36,608 bases of DNA, taken from an uncultured Lachnospiraceae bacterium (GTDB taxonomy: Bacteria; Bacillota; Clostridia; Lachnospirales; Lachnospiraceae). The notes beneath the pieces were generated by a model, which had not been told where the DNA came from, did not search any database, and saw only the letters and a program-made list of their open reading frames with translations. This document shows, in pieces, positions 14,059 to 22,179 of this stretch; within the stretch, counting starts at the first letter, position 1; every line of letters begins with the position of its first letter. A program made the translations under genes and the position numbers. Where the stretch lies: NCBI GenBank assembly GCA_900316805.1, contig ONEJ01000018.1, forward strand, positions 1 to 36,608, given 5' to 3'.

Positions 14059-14739
14059 ATGCAGCAATACAAAATTTTAATTGTGGAAGATGACCGTGGA
14101 CTTTCCCAGGGAATCGCCATGGCTCTCCGGGAAGAAAATACGTTATTTTTTCAGGCCTATTCTCTCGGTGAAGCCCGAAAGATATGGATGTCAGAGCCTG
14201 TGGACATGGTGCTTCTGGACGTGAATCTCCCGGACGGCAGTGGCTTTGATTTCCTGCAGGAAATTCGGAAAATTTCCCAGGTGCCGGTACTGGTGATCAC
14301 GGCAAATGATCTGGAAACAGATGAGGTCACCGGCTTTTCCCTGGGGGCGGATGATTATATCACAAAGCCCTTTGGTCTGATGGTGCTAAGAGCCCGGGTG
14401 GAGCGGATGAGAAAGCGCATGGAAGGAAAGCCGAAGGGGGCAAATTATAAGGATGACAGCTATGAATTTTTCTTTGATAAGATGAAGTTTTATGCAGAGG
14501 GGCAGGAAATTGTCTTAAGTAAGACTGAGCAAAAACTGCTCCGGCTGCTGACCGCTAATCCGGGGCAGACGCTGACAAGGGAGCGTCTGCTGGAAGTCAT
14601 CTGGACGGATGGCGCGGAGTTTGTGGAGGAAAATGCTCTTTCCGTGGCAGTTAACCGGTTGCGCAAAAAGCTGGAAATCCGCGGGCGGGAAAGCAGCATC
14701 CAGACCGTATATGGGCTGGGGTACCGGTGGAGACGGTAA
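14059..14739 (+). CDS. OmpR-family response regulator
   Basis: A 226-residue regulator with a receiver domain (acidic pair Asp11-Asp12, phosphoacceptor Asp54 in LLDVNLPDGSG, TA motif, Lys in ITKPF) and a C-terminal winged helix ending in SSIQTVYGLGYRW. It is followed by a histidine kinase and an FtsX-type ABC transporter. In Firmicutes that arrangement usually senses cell-envelope stress or antimicrobial peptides and controls its own transporter. RBS AAAAGGAG at ~14044-14051. The 370 bases upstream hold the desulfurase terminator, a weak promoter and a MITE. Confidence 0.94.
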   Translation: MQQYKILIVEDDRGLSQGIAMALREENTLFFQAYSLGEARKIWMSEPVDMVLLDVNLPDGSGFDFLQEIRKISQVPVLVITANDLETDEVTGFSLGADDYITKPFGLMVLRARVERMRKRMEGKPKGANYKDDSYEFFFDKMKFYAEGQEIVLSKTEQKLLRLLTANPGQTLTRERLLEVIWTDGAEFVEENALSVAVNRLRKKLEIRGRESSIQTVYGLGYRWRR

Positions 14740-14793
14740 TTGTATCATGAAATTCTGTATTGGATGATGTTACAGGAGAGATGAGGAAATCCC

Positions 14794-15423
14794 ATGAGAA
14801 CAGGAAAAACATTAAAACGTTTAGACGAAATGCTGACGGAGGCCATGAATGGTACCTTCGAGGAGAGCCGTTACGATGAGACGGAACTGTCGAGACTGGA
14901 ATCCAGGTGGAAGCAGTATCTCACAACCTCCAGAATGTCCATGGAGAAAAATCAGGCGGAACGAGAGAAAATTAAGACATTGGTGTCGGATATTTTCCAC
15001 CAGACAAAGACACCCCTTGCGAACATTTTGCTGTATGCGGAACTGCTTGAAGAGAAGGCACAGGATCCGGAGGAAAAGGAACTGGCAAGACAGATTCTGG
15101 CCCAGACCTCCAAGCTGGAGTTCCTGATTCAGTCCTTGGTAAAAATGTCCCGGCTGGAGACGGAGGTGCTTGCCGTGGAAGTAATAGAGTATGAGTTTTA
15201 TGTCTGCATCAATGTCAGGGATCAGGGCATCGGTATTCCGGAGGAGGAGCGGGCACAGATTTTCGGGCGGTTTTACCGGGGCTCCCAGGTGCAGCAGGAG
15301 GAGGGCGTCGGAATCGGTCTGTATCTGGCCAGAGAAATATTGCAGAGAGAAAACGGATATATCAAAGTGGAGTCAAAACCGGGAGAAGGAAGCATATTTT
15401 CCCTGTTTCTTTCAAAACTGTAA
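14794..15423 (+). CDS. Sensor histidine kinase with internal deletion (probably inactive)
   Basis: A 209-residue soluble kinase relative. The dimerisation/phosphoacceptor region is intact (SDIFHQTKTPLANILLYAELL, His69), and so are the C-terminal boxes: G1 DQGIGIP (143-149), F IFGRFYRG and G2 GVGIGLYLA. Between SRLETEVLAV (~128) and EVIEYEFYVCINV (~129-141) the usual 60-100 residues are missing, including the N-box that binds Mg-ATP. Family members of this type are about 290 residues. The deletion is in frame, near base 15178. Without an N-box autophosphorylation is unlikely, though dimerisation or phosphatase activity might persist. No membrane segment is present. Confidence 0.85.
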   Translation: MRTGKTLKRLDEMLTEAMNGTFEESRYDETELSRLESRWKQYLTTSRMSMEKNQAEREKIKTLVSDIFHQTKTPLANILLYAELLEEKAQDPEEKELARQILAQTSKLEFLIQSLVKMSRLETEVLAVEVIEYEFYVCINVRDQGIGIPEEERAQIFGRFYRGSQVQQEEGVGIGLYLAREILQRENGYIKVESKPGEGSIFSLFLSKL

Positions 15424-15472
15424 GATTTCAGAAAGAATCTGGAAAGAACAACGCCGTATACTTCTTTTTAGC

Positions 15473-15552
15473 CTGTGGTACATCAGAAATGTACCATAAA
15501 TGAAATGTCGGATCAGTTGCCGAAGGCAAATTTTTCATGAACCGATGTTCAA
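15473..15552 (+). repeat. Structured intergenic repeat, copy B
   Basis: Between the kinase and ABC genes. First hairpin: GGTACAT (15477-15483) with ATGTACC (15489-15495), perfect. Second: ATCAGTT (15512-15518) with AACCGAT (15540-15546), one mismatch. Its loop contains TTGCC-GAA-GGCAA and then ATTTTTCATG, shared with copy A (9395-9466). It ends just before an AAGGAGG RBS. Confidence 0.5.
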
Positions 15553-15569
15553 AATAAGGAGGATGAAGG

Positions 15570-16268
15570 ATGAAGGTATTACAGACGAGCGATTTGAAGA
15601 AATATTACGGCAGCGGTGACACGCTGGTAAAGGCACTGGATGGCATTGACCTTTCCGTGGAACAGGGGGAATTTGTATCCATTGTGGGCACTTCCGGCAG
15701 TGGAAAATCCACTCTTTTACATATGCTGGGCGGTTTGGACCGGCCCACCTCTGGCACTGTCATGGTGGAGGGAAAGGATATTTCCGGCCTTAAGGATGAG
15801 GAACTGACCATTTTCCGCAGAAGAAAAATCGGTTTTGTATTTCAGAGCTATAACCTTGTGCCGGTTTTAAATGCGATCGAGAATGTGGTTCTCCCTGTGG
15901 AATTGGATGGGAACAAGGTAGATGAACCTTACGTGGAAGAAATTATGAAACTGCTGGGGTTGGAGAAGAAAAAATACAGTCTTCCTTCCCAGCTTTCGGG
16001 AGGTCAGCAGCAGAGAGTGGCCATTGCCCGGGCACTGGCCGCAAAGCCGGCAATCCTTCTGGCAGATGAACCCACGGGGAATCTGGACTCTGCCACCAGT
16101 CAGGATGTCCTTAGCCTTTTGAAGGTAAGCAGCGAGAAATTCGGGCAGACGGTGGTAATGATCACCCATAACGAAGAAATAGCTCAGCTGGCAGACCGGA
16201 TCATAAGAATCGAGGATGGAAAAATCCTCACAGGAACTCAGGGAAAAGGCGGTGACTGCCATGCGTAA
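15570..16268 (+). CDS. ABC transporter ATP-binding protein (MacB/LolD-like)
   Basis: A 232-residue ATPase of the family that partners FtsX-like permeases. Walker A GTSGSGKS (40-47), Q-loop FQSYNLVP, signature LSGGQQQ (142-148), Walker B ILLADE (162-167) and the switch His in MITHNEE are all intact. It directly precedes and overlaps (8 bases) the permease gene. Together with the regulator and kinase upstream it forms a four-gene operon of the envelope-stress/antimicrobial-peptide type; the substrate is unknown. Confidence 0.95.
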   Translation: MKVLQTSDLKKYYGSGDTLVKALDGIDLSVEQGEFVSIVGTSGSGKSTLLHMLGGLDRPTSGTVMVEGKDISGLKDEELTIFRRRKIGFVFQSYNLVPVLNAIENVVLPVELDGNKVDEPYVEEIMKLLGLEKKKYSLPSQLSGGQQQRVAIARALAAKPAILLADEPTGNLDSATSQDVLSLLKVSSEKFGQTVVMITHNEEIAQLADRIIRIEDGKILTGTQGKGGDCHA

Positions 16269-18879
16269 AGTAAAAAACAAAGCAGTGATCCGCAACCTGG
16301 CAGACAGGGGCTTTCGCGCCAACAAAACAAGAAATCTCATTGCGGTTCTTGCCATCGCACTGACCACACTTTTGTTTACTTCGTTATTTACCATTGGACT
16401 TGGAACCATTGAAAACTTTCAGCGGCAGACCATGCGGCAGTCCGGCGGAGACAGTCACGGTGTGATTAAGGACATTTCCTGGGAACAGTACGAACAGCTG
16501 GAGGAACATCCCTCTATCAAGGAATGTGCGCCCTGTATTCTGGTAGCTGATATGATTGAAAACCCGGAGTTTTTGAAACGCCATGCAGAGGCATGGTATT
16601 ATCCGCAGTATCATTACAAGCACTGTTTTGTGGATATCATCGATGGAAAAGCACCGGAAAAAGCAGATGAGATCCTTATGGATGAAACTTCTCTGCAGCT
16701 ATTGGGGAAGGAGCCAAAGGCCGGGCAGCAGGTGACTTTGCAGATGCGGATCAAGCAGGGAAATGAGGAGGTCACGGAGCGCACCTTTCAGGTTTCCGAT
16801 GTGATGAAAGCGGACTCTGCACTAAATGTAGGATTTATCCTCGTGTCGGAAGCTTATCTGAAAGAGCATGCCGACGAACTAACCTACACCTACCCGGAGG
16901 ACGGTTCTGCAACGGGTGCGGTTCGCATGGATGTGAACTTTTCCAATTCCCTGCAGATACAGTACAAGCTGGATCAGATCATACTGGACAACGGATATGC
17001 TCTTGCGGAGGGAAATCCAAATTACATCGCCAGCAACGCAAACTGGGCATATGTTTCCGACGGAGCGGAGGGGGATCCGGTTATGATTGGTGCGGTCATA
17101 GCGGCTCTGATTTTAATTTTGCTGACGGGGTATCTCATTATCTATAATATATTCCAGATCTCCGTTATGAAGGACATCCGTTACTACGGACTCTTGAAAA
17201 CCGTGGGAACCACAGCCAAACAGATCAAAAGAATTCTAAGACGGCAGGCATTACAGATGGCACTCATGGGAATTCCTGTGGGACTGCTTTTGGGATATTT
17301 GGCGGGGACTGCTATGGTACCGCTGTTTATGAATCTCAGTTCCTATGAGGGGGAGGGGACTGCGGTATCCTTAAATCCACTTATTTTTGTGGGAGCTGCA
17401 GCCTTTTCGCTGATTACCATATTTATTTCCATCAGAAAACCCGCCAGAATGGCTTCCAAGGTATCGCCGGTGGAGGCGGTCCGCTATACGGAAGGGATGG
17501 AAGGAAATCATAAGAAGGCCGGAAAAGTCCGGCAGAAGAAGACTACCGATGGAGGGAAAATCTACCGGATGGCATTTTCCAATCTTGCCAGAAATAAGCG
17601 TAAGACCGCTGTGGTTATTATCTCTCTTTCCCTGGCGGTGGTTCTTCTGAACAGTGTATTTACAGTCACCAATTCCTTTGATATGGATGCTTACCTGAAA
17701 AAATTTGTATCTTCCGATTTCCTTATTGGCAATGCAAAATATTTTGGAATGGATCATTACTGGGGAATTTGGCTGGAGGATGCAGATGAGGAAAATCTGA
17801 CGGAATCCTTTATCGAGGCCTGCGAAAATCAGGATGGCTTTGAGGACGGCGGACGGATTTATGGAACACGTACTGTGGGACTGCAGGCAGCTTCATGGAA
17901 GATGCCGGAGGAACTTACGAAAAATGAGAACGGGGAATACTGCTCGATGTACTCCAACACCCCTATGACGGCGGATGAAAATGGATTGTTTGGGGATGTG
18001 ACGTTGTATGGCCTGGATCGGTTTCCATTTGGAGAAGTTGAAGTCTATGAGGGAGAGGCGGATCCGGATAAACTGTGGGAGAAGCTTTCCACCGGAAAAT
18101 ATCTGGTATATGCTGCCCCGGTGGATGACAACGGCAAGGTACAGACCGAATGGATCAAGCACCATGTGGGAGATCAGGTTACCCTCGTGATGGAGGATGG
18201 AACCACACGGGAATTTGAAATTCTGGCACTGATCAAGGAAAATTTCATTGGACTTACCAACCGGATGTCCTCGGAATTCTCCTATTACACCGCCTCTGAC
18301 GTTTTTAAGGAGATGGCGTCAGAAAAGTTTTTGATGAGCTATTCCTTTGATGTGGAGGACGAAAAGGAAGCAGCCTTCTCGGATTTCGTGGAAAAGTATA
18401 CCACCCAGGAGGAGCCACTGATGGGATACGAATCCAAGCAGATCTGGCTGGAAGATTTCGCCAGTATGACGGATCTGTTCCTTTTGGTAGGCGGAATGCT
18501 GGCACTGGTGATCGGCATCATCGGAATCCTGAATTTTGTCAATTCGATCCTTACGGGAATTGTCACCAGACAGAAGGAACTGGCAATGATGGAGGCCATT
18601 GGAATGACGAAAAAGCAGATTACCCGCATGCTGGCATTGGAAGGCCTCTATTATGCGGGCATTACGATCATTGCCTCCTCTGTGCTTGGCTGCTTGTTTT
18701 CCCTTACCGCTGTCCGCGCTTTGTCCACTGGCTTATGGTTTATGAAATACCATTTTGTCCTTTGGCCCATGCTGCCGGTTTTCCCGGTACTTCTGCATCT
18801 GGGGATTCTGGTTCCGGTGTTTGCTTACCGGCCCCAGAGGAAGATGAGTCTGGTGGAGATGATACGGAGAAACAGATAG
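16261..18879 (+). CDS. FtsX-like ABC transporter permease
   Basis: An 872-residue permease with two FtsX repeats. The first has a membrane segment at ~25-45 (NLIAVLAIALTTLLFTSLF), an extracellular domain (~60-270), then three segments between ~275 and ~405. The second starts with a segment after RNKRKTAVVIISLS (~455) and has a large extracellular domain and three C-terminal segments from ~750. ATG 16261 was chosen because it overlaps the ATPase stop; an upstream in-frame ATG (16216) would lie inside the ATPase gene. It is likely a mechanotransmission or lipid/peptide-handling transporter working with the ATPase before it. Confidence 0.94.
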   Translation: MRKVKNKAVIRNLADRGFRANKTRNLIAVLAIALTTLLFTSLFTIGLGTIENFQRQTMRQSGGDSHGVIKDISWEQYEQLEEHPSIKECAPCILVADMIENPEFLKRHAEAWYYPQYHYKHCFVDIIDGKAPEKADEILMDETSLQLLGKEPKAGQQVTLQMRIKQGNEEVTERTFQVSDVMKADSALNVGFILVSEAYLKEHADELTYTYPEDGSATGAVRMDVNFSNSLQIQYKLDQIILDNGYALAEGNPNYIASNANWAYVSDGAEGDPVMIGAVIAALILILLTGYLIIYNIFQISVMKDIRYYGLLKTVGTTAKQIKRILRRQALQMALMGIPVGLLLGYLAGTAMVPLFMNLSSYEGEGTAVSLNPLIFVGAAAFSLITIFISIRKPARMASKVSPVEAVRYTEGMEGNHKKAGKVRQKKTTDGGKIYRMAFSNLARNKRKTAVVIISLSLAVVLLNSVFTVTNSFDMDAYLKKFVSSDFLIGNAKYFGMDHYWGIWLEDADEENLTESFIEACENQDGFEDGGRIYGTRTVGLQAASWKMPEELTKNENGEYCSMYSNTPMTADENGLFGDVTLYGLDRFPFGEVEVYEGEADPDKLWEKLSTGKYLVYAAPVDDNGKVQTEWIKHHVGDQVTLVMEDGTTREFEILALIKENFIGLTNRMSSEFSYYTASDVFKEMASEKFLMSYSFDVEDEKEAAFSDFVEKYTTQEEPLMGYESKQIWLEDFASMTDLFLLVGGMLALVIGIIGILNFVNSILTGIVTRQKELAMMEAIGMTKKQITRMLALEGLYYAGITIIASSVLGCLFSLTAVRALSTGLWFMKYHFVLWPMLPVFPVLLHLGILVPVFAYRPQRKMSLVEMIRRNR

Positions 18880-18942
18880 GAATTGAGCGCTTCCTGCTTT
18901 TGCTATATAATGAGTAATAATGTTTAAAGTGAGGGGAAGTTT

Positions 18943-21186
18943 ATGTCCATTTTATCAAAGCAGGAGATAAAAGAAGCAAAAAAGTATATGGAACTGGCCG
19001 ATAAATGCTGTAAAAATCTGTCTGCCATTGTTATGGCAAAGAAACAGAAGGAACAGGAAATTAACCGCATTTATCGGACATTAAAAGAAGAAGCAGCAAA
19101 AGAAATATTAGCAGGCATGGATGTGGAACAAATTAATATGGATAAAGAGGGAATCCGTATTAACACTTTGAAAAATGCCGGAATCGATACGGTAGGAAAA
19201 GTACTGGAAAGGAATCAAGACAGCATCCGGGCCATTGATGGAATCGGCGCTGCCAGTGCGGAGAAAATCCTTGCAAATGCCAATGCGATTAAGGCACAGA
19301 CCGTGCAGAGCGCAGAAGTTTCATTTACACCGGAGCATAAGAATGCACAGACGAAGGAGCTGGTCAAACAGCTGAATGGAATTTTAAGGGAGCAGAAGAT
19401 TTTTAAACGGGCAGATGCATTATACAATACCTATTATGGAAATGTCTCCACAGCACTTTCAAAAGCAGAATCGGTGAAGCATGGATTCCGGTGGATATTT
19501 ATGGCAAAGGATAAAAAGGAAGAGGCCAGTGCCGGAGCCAGAGTTTTACAGGAGATTGTAAATGGAGAATTTGGTACAGAAATTCCGTCCTTATACAAGG
19601 AGCATTTTGAGCAGTCCAGAAAAGTAGTTCTTGATTCCTGGAAGGATTTTTGTGAGAGAAATGCAGCGTATTATGCACTTTTAGAAAATATTGTGGATGC
19701 CTGCGAGATACAGAAACGTAGTGGAAAGAAGCTTGCCGAAAGTGATGTGGAAATGATACAGGCTGCAAAGAAAGTAACCGGCAGCACTTCTCTTCCGGCA
19801 GAATTGATTCAGAGCATTGATGCCTATCCACTGGATTTATCCCTGTTAAAGGCAAGTTTAAGACGTTATCAGACCTTTGGTACAAAATATATTCTCCATC
19901 AGAAAAAGGTATTGTTAGGAGACGAGATGGGGCTTGGAAAAACCATGCAAGCCATTGCCGGATTTTGTGACCTGTCCGCAAAAGGTGAGACACATTTTCT
20001 TGTGGTATGTCCCCTAAGCGTGGTGGTAAACTGGAGACGTGAAATTGAATCCCAAAGCGAATTGAAGGCCATTGAGGTATATGGGGAAGGCCGTGACATG
20101 GAAATGACCCAGTGGGCCAGCGAAGGTGGAGTTGCCATTACAACTTATGAGACGCTTGTTAAGGTTCCGGTGCCGCCTACGGTGACAATCCGTATGATGG
20201 TGGTGGATGAAGCACATTATATCAAAAATCCAAAGGCACAGCGTACCCGGGCAGTAGTGGCAGCGGGACAAAGAGCAGAGCGGATTTTGTATATGAGTGG
20301 AACTCCTCTTGAGAATAAAGTGGAGGAGATGCAGTTTCTGATTCGCTGTCTGCAGCCGGAGATTGCAGAGCGGATCGAAGGCATGAAACAGCTTACCCAG
20401 GCAGAAGAATTTCGGAGTGCCATTGCTCCGGTGTATCTGCGGCGTGTGAGAGAAGATGTGTTGAAGGAATTACCACAGCTGATTGAAAAAGAGCAGTGGG
20501 GATTGATGACGAAGGAAGAACTGGCAGCCTATGAGGATGCTCTTATGAGTGATAACTTTATGGCAGTCCGTCAGGTGTCATGGCAGATTTCCGATATGTC
20601 GCAATCAACGAAAGCACAGCGGTTAATGGAGATTTGGGAGGAGGCAAAAGAGGGTGGCAGAAAGCTTATTATTTTTTCCTTCTTTAAAGATGTGTTGTAC
20701 AAAGTGTCGGGTCTTCTCGGAGATTATTGTGTCGGTGTGATTGACGGAAGCATTTCCTCTGAAGAACGTCAGAAAATGATTGATGAATTAAAGACGGCAA
20801 AGGATGGTTCCGCACTGGTAGCGCAGATACAGGCAGGAGGTGTAGGTCTCAATATTCAGGCGGCAAGTGTGGTGGTATTTTGTGAACCACAGATTAAACC
20901 ATCTTTAGAAACTCAGGCTGTGGCAAGGGCCTATCGTATGGGACAGTCAAGATCCGTTCTGGTGCACCGGCTGTTAATACAGGATAGTGTGGATGAGCGG
21001 GTGATGGAAATGTTACATACGAAGGGCGAATTATTTGAACAGTTTGCGGATGAGTCCGTCATTGGCAGAATGGATATTCAGGCGAATGAAGTAAATGAGA
21101 GTGCCACAGAGGCTGTCAGTGAGAAAAAGATGATGACCAATATTATGGAGCAGGAGAAGAAGCGGCTTGGAATAGCAGGAAAATAA
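18943..21186 (+). CDS. SNF2-family DEAD/H ATPase with N-terminal helix-hairpin-helix region
   Basis: A 747-residue SNF2 ATPase. The N-terminal ~270 residues are mostly helical and include a helix-hairpin-helix-like stretch (LKNAGIDTVGKVLE, then IDGIGAASAEKIL, ~70-108) likely to bind DNA. The motor domain has GDEMGLGKT (326-334), DEAH (~422), the Thr/Pro motif MSGTPLENK, and in the C-terminal lobe VGLNIQAAS and motif VI QAVARAYRMGQ. Stand-alone bacterial SNF2 proteins translocate on DNA; some belong to defence systems or prophages and others have housekeeping roles. No methylase, nuclease or phospholipase D partner is adjacent, so function is open. Its codon use looks more AT-rich than its neighbours, which might reflect transfer. 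Confidence 0.9.
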   Translation: MSILSKQEIKEAKKYMELADKCCKNLSAIVMAKKQKEQEINRIYRTLKEEAAKEILAGMDVEQINMDKEGIRINTLKNAGIDTVGKVLERNQDSIRAIDGIGAASAEKILANANAIKAQTVQSAEVSFTPEHKNAQTKELVKQLNGILREQKIFKRADALYNTYYGNVSTALSKAESVKHGFRWIFMAKDKKEEASAGARVLQEIVNGEFGTEIPSLYKEHFEQSRKVVLDSWKDFCERNAAYYALLENIVDACEIQKRSGKKLAESDVEMIQAAKKVTGSTSLPAELIQSIDAYPLDLSLLKASLRRYQTFGTKYILHQKKVLLGDEMGLGKTMQAIAGFCDLSAKGETHFLVVCPLSVVVNWRREIESQSELKAIEVYGEGRDMEMTQWASEGGVAITTYETLVKVPVPPTVTIRMMVVDEAHYIKNPKAQRTRAVVAAGQRAERILYMSGTPLENKVEEMQFLIRCLQPEIAERIEGMKQLTQAEEFRSAIAPVYLRRVREDVLKELPQLIEKEQWGLMTKEELAAYEDALMSDNFMAVRQVSWQISDMSQSTKAQRLMEIWEEAKEGGRKLIIFSFFKDVLYKVSGLLGDYCVGVIDGSISSEERQKMIDELKTAKDGSALVAQIQAGGVGLNIQAASVVVFCEPQIKPSLETQAVARAYRMGQSRSVLVHRLLIQDSVDERVMEMLHTKGELFEQFADESVIGRMDIQANEVNESATEAVSEKKMMTNIMEQEKKRLGIAGK

Positions 21187-21188
21187 GG

Positions 21189-21217
21189 TTGACACAAGGT
21201 GGTTTTCATAGTATCAT
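21189..21217 (+). promoter_or_regulatory. Promoter of the transsulfuration pseudogene
   Basis: TTGACA (21189-21194), 17-bp spacer, TATCAT (21212-21217), intact although the gene behind it is broken. The -35 element starts 3 bases after the SNF2 gene's stop codon. Confidence 0.75.
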
Positions 21218-21223
21218 ACTAAA
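21207..21223 (+). promoter_or_regulatory. Candidate sulfur-regulator operator, copy 3
   Basis: CATAGTA-T-CATACTAAA overlaps the -10 element. It has the same half sites as copies 1 and 2 (7604-7621, 8562-8579) with a spacer one base shorter; TAGTA-TCA-TACTA is an inverted repeat. Confidence 0.5.
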
Positions 21224-21259
21224 CATACAAGAATAGTAGGGTATGAGAGGCGGAAGAAA

Positions 21260-22026
21260 ATGGCAAAGAAAGAGAACAGATTTAAAGATTACGATATCAC
21301 AACCCAGGCAATCCACACAGGCACAGATTATGATAAGGAGACCGGAGCTGTGCGAAGATTGCCCACGAAAATGGTGCGATCCTGTCCGTAGACAACACCT
21401 TTGCCTCTCCTTATAATCAGAGACCGCTGGATTTTGGGGCGGATTTTGTGGTAGAGTCTGTGACAAAATATATCAATGGACACGGAGATGCCCAGGGAGA
21501 TGCCATCATTTCTAATGATCTTGAGATGATGGACCGCATCCGTTATGAGGCGCAGGTCAATGTGGACTCCGTCATCAGCCCCTTTAATGCATGGCAGATT
21601 ATTCGCGGCTCCGTCACTTTTCCGATTCGTATGGACAGAATCAACCAGTCGGCACTAAAAATTGCCCAGTGGCTGGAACAGAGAGAAAATGTGACCTTCG
21701 TTTCCTATCCGGGACTGAAAAGTAATGACAGCTATGAGACGGCTAAGAAGCAGATGCATCATGGATTTGGCGGCGTGATCTCCTTTGGCTTGAATACCGA
21801 TGACAAAACGGTGGAGCATTTCTGCGCCGCCCTGAAGGTTGTGACCTTTGCGGTTTCCCTCGGCCATGATGAGAGCTTGATTTTCCCGCAGCCCAGTTAT
21901 GATGAGCGGATTAACCTGTATCCGGAGAAATTCCGGAAGGGCTTTATCCGTTTCAGCGTAGGGCTTGAGGATGCGGATGACATTATCGGGGATCTGGATC
22001 AGGCATTGCAGGCTGTGGGATTATGA
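21260..22026 (+). pseudogene. Transsulfuration-family PLP enzyme (O-acetylhomoserine sulfhydrylase / gamma-lyase type), internally deleted and frameshifted
   Basis: ATG 21260 opens a frame whose first ~33 residues match the family N-terminus (YDITTQAIHTGTDYDKETGAV). It then shifts and stops at TAG 21389-21391. From about 21358 another frame carries the middle and C-terminal parts: IAHENGAILSVDNTFASPYNQ, the PLP lysine in SVTKYINGHGDAQG, and a complete C-terminal domain to 22026. Roughly 130 residues between these parts, including much of the PLP-binding domain, are gone. Such enzymes make or break homocysteine, cysteine or methionine using sulfide, so this gene fits the sulfur regulon. The exact substrate cannot be told. 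Confidence 0.85.
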
Positions 22027-22128
22027 TACCGCCTATTGCAGCATATGTGGATACATAAAACAAAATGAGTAATTCGGTCAGAAGTATGACCAAAAGGCGA
22101 TCATAAAGTAGAGATGTCAATGAAAAAA

Positions 22129-22160
22129 CGCAGTCCCGTAATCTATAGGACTGCGCTTTT
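22129..22160 (-). terminator. Bidirectional terminator between pseudogene and uracil permease
   Basis: CGCAGTCC (22129-22136) and GGACTGCG (22148-22155) form an 8-bp stem, with A-run before and T-run after, so it can serve both strands. It ends the minus-strand permease transcript. Confidence 0.85.
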
Positions 22161-22179
22161 CTGATCTCTCAGGTAAGAG

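Noticed and set aside
16216-16260. Upstream ATG for the FtsX-like permease
   Set aside because: It would overlap the ATPase gene by more than 50 bases; ATG 16261 gives the usual 8-base overlap and a normal N-terminus.
22027-22179. Small coding gene after the transsulfuration pseudogene
   Set aside because: Only short frames without RBS; the stretch is spacer plus the bidirectional terminator.
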